DNA from: Chamaecrista fasciculata
Lineage: Eukaryota; Streptophyta; Magnoliopsida; Fabales; Fabaceae
Direction of reading: 5' to 3'
NCBI GenBank assembly: GCA_003254925.1
Contig: QANZ01020775.1
Location: 44,861 to 108,860, forward strand
Length of the DNA: 64,000 nt
Part shown: positions 11,996 to 23,993 of the stretch, in pieces
Position numbering within the stretch: the stretch's first letter is position 1
How the letters are laid out: the number at the start of each line of letters is the position of its first letter
Position numbers and translations under genes: made by a program
Notes under the pieces: model-generated
The model's database searches: none
The model's input: only the letters and a program-made list of their open reading frames with translations
Told to the model about the DNA's origin: nothing

Positions 11996-12326
11996 ATCTC
12001 GGCAACATTATGCTCTTAGTTGGATGGAATTTGAAAATGGAGACCAAGTGATAGGTACTGGAAGGATGGTTTGGGATCCTATTAGCTATCCTCTCTTTGG
12101 GGAAAATAATCAACATTCCAAGGAGGATGCTAAAATCTTTTGGAATGAATCTTGAATCCATTACAAAAAATCTTTTGTCAAACTTATTAAACCTTCTCAA
12201 AGTGAGTTTTACGAAGAAGGTAGTTCTTTAGGCTATGCAGGGTCTGATAACAATTATGAAGAGTCATCATTGAAGAGATTGTTGAAGAGTTTCAGGCTCA
12301 TCAGAAGTAAGCAAGACCAGAAGTAA

Positions 12327-12836
12327 CACTACAAGAAAAAATCAAATTAGGGACGGAAAATTTCGTCCCTAACTGTAGAAAATTCCGTCCCAACTATTTA
12401 GGGACGGAATTTTGATTCCGTCCCTAATTAGGGACAAAAATGAATGTCCCTAAATCTGTCCATAATTGGGGACAGAACATCTCTCCCTAATTTCGTCGCT
12501 GATTTGGGACAACATATTGTGTCTATTTTCGTCCCAATTGAGGGAAAAAATATTTCATCCCCATTTTTGTCCCTAAATCTCTAAATTGTATCATTTCTCC
12601 CGACAACATATTTTCGTCCCCATTGTCATTAGTGACGGAATTTTCCGTCCCTAATATTTTATCAAATTCTTTTAAATGATCTTTTAAAAATTAATTATCA
12701 ATTTAATTATAATAATTATAATTAAAAATTCCAAATTAATATTAACATATTCAAACATTCAATAAAATTAATCTATTAATTTATTGAAATAAAACGTCAC
12801 ATGCTAATATAATCGACATTTAATGTCAAGTAGTGT
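12327..12836 (+). mobile_element. CACTA (En/Spm) terminal fragment
   Basis: It opens with CACTACAAGAAAAAATC, a standard CACTA terminus. Dense subterminal repeats follow on both strands, built on AGGGACGGAA / TTCCGTCCCT, from 12347 to about 12655. An AT-rich tail reaches CAAGTAGTG at about 12828-12836, which could be a degraded right end. A clean right TIR and a convincing 3-bp TSD are absent (TAA left, TTA right). It is noncoding and interrupts the LINE between ORF1 and ORF2. Confidence 0.75.
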
Positions 12837-12839
12837 TAA

Positions 12840-14157
12840 AACAAAAATGAATAAATTCAAGAGACCTAAAACATAAAAGATCTAAGGTGTGGAACTTATC
12901 ACATAACTTTTCCTTAATATTAAGCTAGGTTTTACGGTGGTTAATGGTTATACCAAAACAACCCAGAAGGACAATGAAGGTTCTAAGCTAGAATTGTCGA
13001 GGAATTGTAAAGCCTCGGAAAAAAGAAGACTTAAAACTATTTGCCAACAATGGAATCCTAACATCTTCTTCCTCGAGGAAACAAAATGTCTTTTTGATAA
13101 ACTTGTCCCTCTTTGTAATGTTTTAGGGTTTGATTTTGTTTGTAATGTGGATGTAGAGGGTAGAAGTTGAGGTTTGGCTGTATTATGGAAAAAGACTTTT
13201 CCTTTTTATGTTATCTATGAATATAAGTACTAAATTCATGGTTTTTTAAGACTCCCCAACAATGTCTCTTTTCTTACCAACATCTATGGTCCTCCTGCAT
13301 TTCATAATAGACATATACTGCAGAATTTTGTCTTCCATAGACTCCACTTTTCACCCTTGGCTTCTTATAGGAGATTTCAACCAAGTTTTTTTTATCTTGG
13401 AGATAAGTGGTTAGGAAATTCAAGGATAAAAGGTACACAAACCTTTAGATATTTTCCACTCAAAGAATTTGATTGACATGTTTGAACAACCCAACCTTTA
13501 GACATTGTCTCAAAAGGAAACCTTTTTAACTAGAGTAATAACATACAATAAAGTGAGAGGATTATTGAAAAATTGGACATGTTTGAACATTCCTGAATTG
13601 ATACCCTCCCCATAGCTTGCTCAGTTCATGCTCCCATTATTCTCCAAACTGAAGCTTTAAATCTCAAGAAAAATAGGAGATTCATCTTTGAGAAGATGTG
13701 GCTGATGCATAAAGATTGTTGGCTGACAGTGCAAAAAGCTTGGAGTAAAGATGAAGGTAACATGGTTCTTTGGCGATTAGAGTGAAAAACAAAATAAAAA
13801 AAACACTGCTTACTCTCTAAAAAACTGCAATAGAGACCACTTTGGCAACTTCAAAGCTGAGATAAGAGATACAGAGAAAAATCTCTCAATCACTCAAACT
13901 GATATAGCTAAGAATTCCAGCAAAGACAACTTCCATTAAGAATTGATCTATAAAAAGAAGTTGGATTTCCTTCTGGAATGTGAGCAAGTTTTCTGGGCTC
14001 AAAGAGCTAAACAACCGTGGTTAATCCAAGGAGAGAGAAACAAAAGATACTTCTACTCTGTGGTTTGACAAAGAAGGACAAAGGCTAAGATTATGGCAAC
14101 CAAGATTCTAATAGAGAATGGAAACATACAGAAGAGGATATCCTCAACATAGGGATT
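12840..14157 (+). pseudogene. LINE ORF2 remnant: endonuclease domain
   Basis: The endonuclease nicks target DNA to start LINE insertion. Blocks typical of the exonuclease-endonuclease-phosphatase fold are visible in shifting frames: NPNIFFLEETK (near 13047-13085, with the catalytic Glu), TNIYGPPAFHNR (near 13275-13310), LLIGDFNQ (near 13364-13387), and DTLPIACSVHAPI (near 13597-13636). In that last block the usual SDH-x-P motif reads SVH, so the catalytic Asp is lost. Region 13680-14150 (MWLMHKDCW, LLECEQVFWAQRAK) matches the linker before the reverse transcriptase. Stops and frameshifts are frequent. It breaks off at 14157, where inverted copia sequence begins. Confidence 0.8.
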
Positions 14158-14483
14158 GTTGGAGATTATAGAGCGAGCGCATCGGAAAAAGTGCAAAATT
14201 CAAAATTTTCGCAAAACCTTATAATCTCCTTCCAGGATCCACTATTTGTGTTTATACCAGTGAGAAAAGAAGTTTACCTCAATCAAACGGTTGCTTTGAA
14301 AATTGCGATTCCGAGAAGTCCACAGACTCGGGTCCTTCCTCTGCCGGTGATCCACACGAACAGTTTGGCAGATACCCAAGTGCTAGCCTTCAATCTCTTC
14401 TCCAAGAGATTCCGAGAACAGATCTACAATCTTGGAATTTCAGGAACTCTTCTTGAAATATCCAAGTATCAAAAGTGGCACAC
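14158..14483 (-). repeat. Partial copia LTR (3' end only)
   Basis: It starts TGTTGGAGATTATAGAGCG and parallels the first ~330 bases of the adjacent LTR, including the phrases CAGGATCCACTAT and CCGGTGATCCACACGAACAG. It is therefore a second copy of the LTR 3' end, in the same reversed orientation, directly upstream of the full copy. Confidence 0.8.
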
Positions 14484-16863
14484 CTGTTGGAAATTATAGA
14501 GCGCAGCGCAGCGGAAAAAAACAAAAAAACTTAAAATCACAATTCTATAATTCCCTTCCAGGATCCACTATCTATGTTTATACTAGTAAGGGAAAGAAGT
14601 TTACCAAAAACAATCGGTAGCTTTGAATTGCGATTCAGAGAAGTCCACAGCAATGCGTGTCCTTCCTCTGCCGGTGATCCACACGAACAGTTTGGCAGAC
14701 ACCCAGGTGCTAGCCTCCAATCTCTTCTTCCCAAGAGATTACGGGAACCCAATATACGGATCTTGATTGTTCAAGAACAATTCTTGAACCACAAGATAAA
14801 GTGGCGCACCAAAAGAGATGAACCAAGAACTACTTTCTTGGCGCCTATCTCTCTTCCCACACACACGTGACACCTCAAGCCCTAAACCTTTTAGGGTTTC
14901 TAGTCGAATTCTCTCAAGCCCTAAACTCTTTTAGGGTTAGTCAAATTTTCCTCCCCACTTTAGAATAGACGACTTTTCTCTCCTTTTCTTAGGGTTGGCG
15001 AGTTGTTGTGTGTCTCATAGGGTTATGAGACTTGTGTGATGTTTAAATAGAGTCATATCAGGGAATCACATTCCCTAACTCATGAAATTAGGGAATTATA
15101 ATAAAGAAAATAGAGATTTCAATTTTGATTATAATATTACACTAATATTATAATTCAAAACCAAAAGGCAATTCTTATTTAAATTTCAAGATCAAATCTT
15201 GAAAACTAAATCTTGAATTCCCAATCCCCATTGGTCAAGAGGATTTGAATTCCTAATTAAAATATTACATTAATATCTTAATTTGAAATTCAAGATGCAA
15301 TCTTGAAATCCAAAATGCAAGATCAAATCTTGCCCATTGGATCAAGCCATGCTCCATCCCCTCATATTTATCTAGGAATTAATAATTAAAATAACAACCC
15401 TAACTCTTAGGAAGTTATAAGTAACTTATTAATTTCACCAACAAATTGAATTAAAATATTACCATAATATCTTTAATTCAAATTTGAATCTTCAATTTAA
15501 ATTCCCTAACAATATTGAATTAAAATATTACCCTAATATCTTTAATTCAAATTTGAATCTTGAATTCAAATTCCCTAACAATATTGAATTAAAATATTAC
15601 CCTAATATCTTTAATTCAAACTTGAATATTGAAATCAAAATCAAATCTTGAATTCAAATTCAAATCTTGATTTAAATTAACAAAACAATTTTACTAATAA
15701 AAATCAAGAAGAGGCGTCACCCTCTTCTTCTTGATATCCAATATTAAAGAATTTAATAAATCAATAATCCCCTAACTTTTAGGAGGCTTATCCAATTTAT
15801 TATTCCATAATATTTTAAACAAGAATTCAATTGTAAATAGAGTAATCAAATTAACTATTTAACAATTAATGCATTTAAACTTGTCTAACAAATTTAAATA
15901 TCATAAACGTAGATATTATTTAAGACAAGACTTCATGTCCTAAGACATTCAACTATGCCTTAAATTGTGTCACTAAAGTGACTCACGAATTAACCCTAAT
16001 TCGTGTCCCAATATGGTGCCTTGATCCTGCTCGTGTGTGACCCAGCAGGCCTCACGTGAAGCTGGCAGCAAGACATCTCTATGACTCACAAGTCAAGAGC
16101 GGACTCTAGCAAGCCATCATGACTACTCACGTGAGTTTATCGCTTTAACGCCAAAACGACTAAACCTTAGTACCACCTTGTCTTGATCCCGATTGTTACA
16201 CGATATTTTGGTCATGGGTAAGGCACGGGAAAGTCATCCTTAATCCAAACCATAACTTTCTCGATTCCTTGAGTTAGTCCCATTTCCCTGTGTGGCCACA
16301 CATTCCTTGGACTGACTCATCTAGGGGCCCAGTTAAATATCTCTCAACTTAATGAGGGACAAAATTCCTTCTTGGTCAACCACATTCCTCAGCACGGTAA
16401 ACAACCAAACCCGTACCTAGCCTGTATGGCTACCCTGTTCCGGGCAACGTTGGACTAGGCCAAAGTTCGACATCTACAACGCCGCAATAGTCAAGACCTC
16501 AGGTCTAAGGGCATCGTGACAGGTGTACAGGAGAGGCTAGCTCATGACTAAAACCCATGAAGGACTCTCCGGGTCGGTCCAGCAACTTGTAACCACTTAC
16601 ATCATTGCACCATGACTCTCGTAAAGCATCGTATGCATGTATCTCCATACACCGAAGTCATGCTGGTTTTAGTTCATTCACATTCCCACATGAATAATCG
16701 ACTAGGGACAGTTTTTAGAATAATTATCACATAATTAATCAAGGATTGTTATCATAGTAAACATGCTAATAATATGATAACGACTCAATTTATCATCTAT
16801 AAATTAGTCAATCAATATGTTCATACAGATAAAATGATTGGCCCTAGGGCACAATCTCCATCA
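14484..16863 (-). repeat. Copia LTR, reverse orientation
   Basis: The reverse complement runs from TGATGGAGATTGTGCC (16863) to AATTTCCAACA (14484), about 2.38 kb, and is homologous to 436-2755 over its whole length. The LTR is bordered on its 5' side by the purine-rich tract seen as CAAACTCCCACTTG at 16863-16876. This makes it the 3' LTR of the minus-strand element. Confidence 0.9.
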
Positions 16864-17339
16864 AACTCCCACTTGCACTAGGTACAATCATTAATCAAAC
16901 TATTCCTACACTAGGAACATCCATTAATGTGTCTAATCCCCATCGACGTTACATGGCGTTCGTGTACGACCCGTGCTAGAGGTTTCGTAAGAGGATCGGC
17001 AACATTATCCTCGACTGCTACTTCACATATCTTGACATCACCTCTGTCAACCATCTCAAGGTGATAATGTATGAGTATATATCACTATTAGAAAATCAGT
17101 GGGGACCCAGTCCCATTTGGTGTCTTTCCTGTCTCCACAGGGTGACAACCAAGCATACTTCAGACACTACTTTTACGGTCCGCGTCTCCACGCGACCAAC
17201 CCTATGTTGTAGAATCAGCTATCGTGCTCTGCTTGGAACCTTTCCAACTCACGATGCCACCGTTCAGGATAAACACGTATCCAGACTGCGATTTAAAATC
17301 ATCTTGGTCGGTTTGAAAAACGGGCATCTCTGTAACCAA

Positions 17340-18548
17340 TTACACAACAGTTCCACCATAAACCAAGAATTCATCCTTAGTGCTTCTCAAGAACTTAAGG
17401 ATGTTTTTTACAGCAGTCCAATGTTCCTCACCAGGGTCTTGTTGGAACCGGCTCGTCATACTTAGGGCAAACGAAACATCGGGTCGAGTACACAACATGG
17501 CATACATGATGGATCCTTTTGCCGAAGCATAAGGGACGTCACTCATGCGCCCTCGCTCATCAAGTGTCTTTGGACACTGATTCTTGTTCAGGACTAAACC
17601 ATGATTCATCGGTATGAATCCCTTCTTGGAATCTTGCATACTGAACCGCTTCAGTACCTTATCCAAGTATGTACTCTGACATAAACCAAGAAGCCTTCGA
17701 GATCTATCTCTATAGATTTTGATGCCTAGAATGTAGGCAGCTTCTCCTAAGTCCTTCATCGAGAATGACTTTCCCAACCAAGATTTCACAATCTCCAAGG
17801 TAGGGACATCATTTCCAATGAGCAATATGTCATCGACAAAAAGCACCAAGAAAACAATTGTGCTCCCACTAACCTTCTTGTAAACACAAGACTCATCAGG
17901 GTTTTGCAAGAAGCCAAACTCTTTGACTACCTCATCAAAACGATGATTCCAACTCCGTGATGCTTGCTTCAATCCATAAATGGATCTCTGAAGCTTGCAC
18001 ACCTTCTCTGGTTCCTCTGGACATACAAACCCCTCAAGTCGTGTCATGTACACATCCCCGGGCAGCCTTCCATTAAGGAATGCTATTTTGACATCCATTT
18101 GCCATATCTCATAGTCATAATATGCGGCTATGGCAAGGAGGATCCTAATGGACTTGGCCATTGCAACTGGGGAAAACGTTTCATCATAGTCAATACCATG
18201 ACTTTGAGTGAACCCCTTTGCAACTAGTCTGGCCTTAAAGACATTGACGTTGCCATCCATGTCCGTTTTCTCCTTGAAAACCCACTTGCACCCTACGGCT
18301 TTTACACCTTTAGGTGGAGCGACTAATGTCCATACCTTATTGTCGTACATGGATTACATTTCTGCCTTCATGGCTTCAACCCATTTTTCAGAGTTGGGAC
18401 CCACAATAGCTTCTTGATAGGTGGTAGGCTCACCACGCTCCATGAGCAACACATCCTTGTTCTCAGTCATCAAAAATCCATATCTTTGAGGTTGAGAACG
18501 TGTTCTATCAGACCTTCGTGGTCCTTGTGCTACTAGAGGAGCTTCCAC
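17340..18548 (-). pseudogene. Copia reverse transcriptase and RNase H start, one in-frame stop
   Basis: This part of pol copies element RNA into DNA. The minus-strand frame from 18548 (YGFLMTENKDVLLMERGEP) continues with a single stop at about 18351-18353 (a CAA-like codon reads TAA). It then runs open for 336 residues to 17340. Copia RT landmarks are in order: NKVWTLVAPPKG, GCKWVFKEK, FKARLVAKGFTQ, DYDETFSPVA, WQMDVKIAFLNG, IYGLKQASRSW, and the catalytic box LFVDDILLIGND with both aspartates, at about 17835. The distal part (GSIMYAMLCTRPDVSFAL) leads into RNase H, which becomes disrupted below 17340. Integrase and gag are absent because the element is cut at 18600. It is far better preserved than the pol at 5.2-7.7 kb. 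Confidence 0.9.
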
Positions 18549-18599
18549 AACGTCTTATGGCTCTTCTCTAGTTTCCGTCTGTGCCTCTAGAGTTTCATG

Positions 18600-19545
18600 T
18601 GTTGGAGATTGTGCCCTAGGGCCAATCATTTTATGTTAAATATGTTGTGAACATATTATTAATTTATGGAAGATAAATTAATGTGTTGTCATATTATTAG
18701 CATGTTTACTATGATAACATCCATGATTAATTATGAGATAATTAATCTAAATTTGTCCCTGGTCGATTATTTTTGTGGGAGCAAAAATGAAATAAGACCA
18801 GCATGACCTCGGTGCATGAGATGCACGCACTAGATGCTGAGACGAGAGTCATGGTGCAATTACGTAAGGTGGTTACGAGTTGCTGGACTGACCTGGAGAG
18901 TCCTGCATGGGTTTAGTCATCAGCTTGCCTCTCCTAGTATGCTTGTAGCGATGCCTTTGACCTGAGGTCAATCATTATTTCAGCGTTGCAGTTGTCAGTC
19001 TTTGGCTTAGTCTAACGCTGCCCGTAACAGGGTAGTTATACGGGCTAAGTACGGGTCTGGTTGATTGCATTGCTGTGGAATGTGGATTGGCCAAAATGAG
19101 ATTTTGTCCCTCATTAGATGAGAGATATCTAACTGGCGCCCTCGATGAGTCTGTCTAGGAAAAATGCGTGGCCACGCTGGGATTTGGGACTTACTCAAGG
19201 AATCGAGAAAGTTGTGGTTTGGATTATGGATGACATTCCTGTGCCTAGTCCATGACCAAGATATCGTAGGACAATCGGATCTCTAACACGGAGGTACTGA
19301 GGTTAAGTCGTTTTAGTTAAAAACGATAACTCACGTGTTTTGGGTAGTTGTGATGGCTTGCTAGAGTCCGCTCACGACTTGTAGGTCATGGGGATGGCCT
19401 GCTGCCAACTTCACGTGGGGCCTGCTGGGTCACACACGAGCAGGAACTGAACACCATTTGAATGGGACACGAATTAGGGTTAATTCGTGGGTCACGCGAG
19501 TGACACGATTTAAGACACAGAGAAAATGTCTGGGACATTTACTAA
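18600..19545 (+). repeat. Copia LTR fragment, forward orientation
   Basis: It starts TGTTGGAGATTGTGCCC and parallels the first ~940 bases of the 5' LTR at 436. It stops near TCTGGGACATTTACTAAAAG, beyond which LINE ORF2 resumes. The phrase CATTTACTAAAAGA occurs on both sides of the junction (near 19535 and 19585), so microhomology may explain the breakpoint. Confidence 0.85.
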
Positions 19546-20015
19546 AAGACCTCACTCAAATCGTGTCTTCCTTCCTAAACATGGGTCATTTACTAAAAGA
19601 ACTAAACCAGATCATCCTCACCCTCATACCCAAAGGTGATTCTCAATGTAGTTTCAAGGATTTTAGACCTATAAGTCTCTGCAATGTGACTTACAAAGTC
19701 ATCTCCAAAACCTTAGCCAATAAATTGCAAGGTATCATTGGTGAGGTCATTTCCCATTTTCAAAGTGCTTTTGCAAAGGGTCAAAATATTTTTGATAATA
19801 TCCTTGTTGCCCATGAGCTTCTACGTTACATAAAAAAACCAAGAATGGAAAGACCTATTGGGCAAGCCTTAACATTGATCTCTTCAAGGCCTATGACAAA
19901 ATTTCATGGGAATTTCTACTAGAGGTTATCTCTCATGGGATTCCATAGTCATTGGATTCAAATTATTTCCCAATGCATTTCTACAACTTCTTTTAAGGTT
20001 CAAATAAATGGCAAT
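19546..20015 (+). pseudogene. LINE reverse transcriptase, N-terminal part
   Basis: Reading resumes with FLNMGHLLKELNQ and continues through ILTLIPKG, FKDFRPISLCNVTYKVISK and FQSAFAKGQNIFDNILVAHELL, all standard plant LINE RT blocks. After about 19850 the homologous frame shifts. In the new frame NIDLFKAYDKISWEFL keeps motif A with its Asp. The piece ends at GCAAT (20011-20015), duplicated with one change as ACAAT after the LTR insertion. Confidence 0.85.
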
Positions 20016-21430
20016 TGATCAGCCCAAATATGAACAAGTTATTTGGCCTTCTTATAATGTGTTTATAATAATATATTATAATTAGACAATTAATATGCTA
20101 AGGGCTGCACCAAGGTATGACATAATAAAGTGGATAAAATAGGTTATTTAGCGTTTATTTATTGCATTTTATAAATAAGTTCTATTTAATGGGTTTTTAG
20201 TGTTTCAGATATCCAAACAGGGTCGAACCAAAGGGAATCATCTAGAATCAACGAGAAGATATCAAATCACACAAGATGTTCTTGTGCCGTTTGATGAGCC
20301 GCCGACGCAAGGAGGTAATTAACCGCGGAGCAAGTATCTGAGAGGAGTATGACGTCAGCAAGTAAGCTTCAGCGCAATCTTATGTTGAGCCGTCACTTGA
20401 GCCAACAGCCCAAGTGGGAAATCTCGCCACGCAGATTAATCTAAAGCCTTAGAGTATAATTTGGATGGCTAAGATTCAAGATACAAAGATATAATCGAAG
20501 TATCGCAGATATTTTGGTGCGCCTCCGTGTTGGGCCGCCGGCGCAAGCAACGGCCCATGTCCAAAATTGTTCCTTGACTTGCGGATCAAGCGTACTACTC
20601 AGGACTATAAATAGAGAGCGTCATTCCACGCTCAAATCATCCCAGTAGCGAGAGCACAGCTCAGAAACGCCACAGTACCTCAACTGGCAGCAGAATAGCA
20701 TAGAGTAGAGTAGCTATCAATATGTCTCTATGATGAGAGCCTAAACGTTCTTATGCTAGAGGAGAATCTGAAGGAAGCCGGAGTTCATCGTTCTTCATAG
20801 TCCAGGGAGTTGTAGTTTAATTATGTTTATTCATTGATTGTTCTTAGATCTAAGTGTTTTATTTCAAAGTAAAATTATATGTTTGGATTGGTAGTTCATA
20901 ACTTTGTTAGGGAATGAGACCTTGATATTCGTAGAGTTTATCTCTCTCACGATTAATAAAGTTTTCTCTTTTAACATGGTCTATGAAGAGTGTTCTATCT
21001 ATCTTAGAAAGTTTGATTATTAGGATTGTTCTTCATTATTCATATTTGTTTATTGTTCCGATGTGGCAATAATATAGATTGCCCCGAAGAGCTTTGACAA
21101 AGTGCTCATAACCCATTATTGGTTGAGTGATCTATCCTAATCTTATATCTTTCACCATTGTTCTTAGTCTATTATATTCGAAGTTTCGAATTAATATCTT
21201 TGAATATGGTTCTTTACATAATTAAAGTGACACTTCAATCCCGTATCTTTATGAACTAGGATGGTGGAATTCATGGTTATTCTCTAGGATATCTTTATAT
21301 TATTACTTGTTTACCTTTTATATAATTGTTCTTATAACTATCTTTATAGCCTCACCTAAGTTCATAGATATTCATATAAATAATAGTTGTCTTTAACCAC
21401 GAAGTTCCGCGAGAGATTCGACCCTGGTCA
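20016..21430 (+). mobile_element. Solo LTR, 1.45-kb family, copy 1
   Basis: It starts TGATCAGCCCAAATATGAAC and ends TGGTCA. It sits inside the LINE RT frame with a near-perfect 5-bp TSD (GCAAT / ACAAT). It has TGACGTCA at 20350-20357 and TATAAATAG at 20605-20613. Compared with the other copies, about 115 bases just before its 3' end are missing after GATTCGACCCTGG, including the GACACC...GGTGTC hairpin. It encodes nothing. Confidence 0.88.
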
Positions 21431-22566
21431 ACAATCTTTATGCTAATTTCTACTTGGAAGCTGGTCTAAGACAAGGAGACCCCTTATCTCCCGACCTCTT
21501 TATTATGTGCATGAATGTTCTTTCAAGCTTGTTGCTTAAGGATCAGGATGATGGCTCTCTTAAAGGTAGAAAGTGTCTAAGAAAGCTCCCTTATCAATCA
21601 CCTCATTCATGCAGATGGCATCCTACTGTTCTTCATGGCAGATTTGGAATCCTGTACTAAGTTTAATAAGCTCTTTGAAGATTTTGGGAAGACCTGAGAC
21701 CTCATTGTTAACCGTAACAAGTCTGACATATCTTTCAGCCCCAACACCGCAAATCGTTTCAAGAAGATGTTATACAAAGCTTCGAAGTTCAAAATGGTTA
21801 ATTGTTTTAACAAGTATTTAGGTAGCTTTGTGGATGAAAAATCCAAAAGTAGGAAAGTCTTTGGCGAAATCCATGAAAAATTGCTAAAAAAGCTCACTAG
21901 GTGGAAGGAAAATCTATTGTCCCAAGCTAGCAGAATGATCTTAATTAAATTTGTTCTTTCCTCAACCCTTGTGTATCATTTATCTATTTTTCTCTTCAGG
22001 ATAAAGAGGCAAAACAATGTGATACTGTTGTGGCCAGATTTTTTTGGGGAAATCATCAGGATATCACTACTCCTCACATGATTGCGTGGAATAAAATTTT
22101 CCAACCAAAATTTGATGGAGGTTTAGGGATTGGAGGATCCTTAACAATAGAGATTCCATCCTCTCCAAGATATACTTTGCTAAATATTGTTTTGACAGGG
22201 ACAAGTTGGTTTTTCAAGCTAATTCCCAAGTGTCTCCTTTTGCAAGACCAATTTGTAAAAGATTACAAGAGATTGTTGCTGAGTCCAATTGGAGAGTTGG
22301 TAATGGCTTGAGTATTAGAATAGGAAGCAACCAATGGTTCGCACCAGATTTTGAGTCTAATGATACTTTAAGAGTTTCTGACCTTATATCAACAATCAGA
22401 AGTGGAATTTTGAAAGAGTTTCTACTTTATTTGATGATAGTAAGTCTAAGCAAATCATGAAATTGCTATCTCTCACTTTAATCTTCTTGATAAACTCTTC
22501 TGGAATAAGGCACCTGATGGCAACTACTCAATCAATTTAGCTTATAAGGACTTAGCTTTTTCTCAT
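21431..22566 (+). pseudogene. LINE reverse transcriptase, C-terminal part
   Basis: It continues the frame interrupted at 20015 with EAGLRQGDPLSPDLF (motif B, about 21456-21500). In a shifted frame HADGILLFF follows at about 21609-21635, where active elements have ADD, so the second catalytic Asp is Gly. Thumb-type sequence follows (FNKYLGSFVDEKSKSRK, LTRWKENLLSQASRMILIK), then FFWGNH and RIGSNQWF. The piece ends at CTCAT, duplicated beyond the next LTR insertion. Confidence 0.85.
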
Positions 22567-23993
22567 TGATCTGCCTAAAAGTGAACAAGTTATTTGGCCT
22601 TCTTTTGGTATGTTTATAATAATAATATATTAGAATTAGAACAATTAATATACTAAGGGAAACACTAAGGTATGGTGGAATAAAGTGTATAAAATAAGTT
22701 AATTAGCATTATTTATTATACTTTAGAAATAGGTGCTACTTAATGGTTTCTTCAGTGTTTCAGATATCCAAACAGGGCCAAACCAAGAGGGAAACATCAG
22801 AATATTCCAGAAGATCATGTTGAGCACAAGAAATCCTTGCGCCGCCGGCCCAGATTCAGTGATTCACACGGCGCAGGAATATTCCAGAATATGACGTCAG
22901 CAAATAAGCTTCAGAGGAGTTTGAGTATACGTCGTCACTTTGAGCCAACAGCTCAAAAAGGTAAATCTCGCGGCTCAGAATATTTCGAAGCAGTAGAGTA
23001 TGTTTTGCACGGCTACGATTCAAGATACGAAGATATAATCGAAATATCACAGATATTTCGTTGCGCCTTCGTATTGGGCTGCCGGCGCAGCCCACGGCCC
23101 AAAGGCGAAATTCTCCCCTTGACTTGCGGATCAAGCACACTACTCAATATTATAAATAAAGGTCGTCATTCTACGCTCAAAGCACTCCAGATCGCTCCAA
23201 TTCTCTTTAGAATAGAAAAGTTCTCATCTTAGAGCATGAGTAACTAATGAGGTAGATACTTGAGGAATGCCTCAAGGATGTGACTTGAGTTCACCATGTT
23301 TCGTTGTAAAGTCTAGATGTTGATGTTGCATTTATGTGGTATGACTAACTCTTTCAAGTGTAATTGTTAAAGTTTGTTATATATAATTCGTAGATCATAT
23401 TTCGTTAAAGTAATGGGACCTTAACATTCCCGGAGTTTGTCTCTCTCACGATTAATGAAGTAGCTCTTTAGGGTTTGCTAAAGAGTGGTTTACAATATCT
23501 TATTTGCATAATTAGGATTGCTATTGATATACAAGTTTGTTTATTGTTCCGATGTGACAATAATATAGATTTTCCCAAAGTGGTTTGGCAAATAGCTCAT
23601 GAATCCAGTCATGGATGAGTTACCTATCCTAATCTTGTATCCTCTCTATTGTTTGATTGATTGTGTTTATAGTTTAAATACATATTCTAACATAGAAAAG
23701 TAAATTCATATTCAATATCTAATCTTTATGATGAACGAACTATGATAGTTCATCTCTTGGGTTTTCTCTCAAGTATTTTTTTGACTCATATTATCTTATT
23801 AAATCGTGACAACCCTCAACAATAGAAGTTATAACCTTCGTCACAATTCTCTTAGCCTCATCACATTGAGTTCCGCGAGAGTTCGACCTTGGCTGAGCAT
23901 CTATACTATATTTTAATAAATATAGTTATACTTGCAAGGCTCGAGTATAATTAAATTTGATTTGCTTGACACCTTACGACGGGTGTCGCATCA
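22567..23993 (+). mobile_element. Solo LTR, 1.45-kb family, copy 2
   Basis: It runs from TGATCTGCCTAAAAGTG to GGTGTCGCATCA and is flanked by a perfect 5-bp TSD CTCAT (22562-22566 and 23994-23998). It has TGACGTCA at 22892-22899 and TATAAATAA at 23151-23159. An apparent 131-codon frame at 22837 is chance within noncoding LTR. Confidence 0.93.

Larger units (their letters stand above)
14158..19545 (-). mobile_element. Rearranged, inverted Ty1-copia element inside the LINE
   Basis: On the minus strand the order is pol fragment (18599 to 16864), a full LTR (16863 to 14484), then a second partial LTR 3' end (14483 to 14158). On the right the pol fragment abuts an LTR fragment in the opposite orientation (18600-19545). 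No complete element and no TSD can be assigned, so at least two events (nested insertion, inversion or recombination) are needed. LTR and pol sequences resemble the element at 431-9996 but are more diverged from it than its own LTRs are from each other. Confidence 0.8.

Noticed and set aside
12327-12836. Complete CACTA MITE
   Set aside because: The right end CAAGTAGTG is a poor match to the inverse of CACTACAAGAAAA and the 3-bp flanks differ, so only a fragment is claimed.
22837-23232. 131-codon frame and the antisense 94-codon frame at 22856-23140
   Set aside because: Both lie in the regulatory part of a solo LTR, and the other five copies do not keep the frame.
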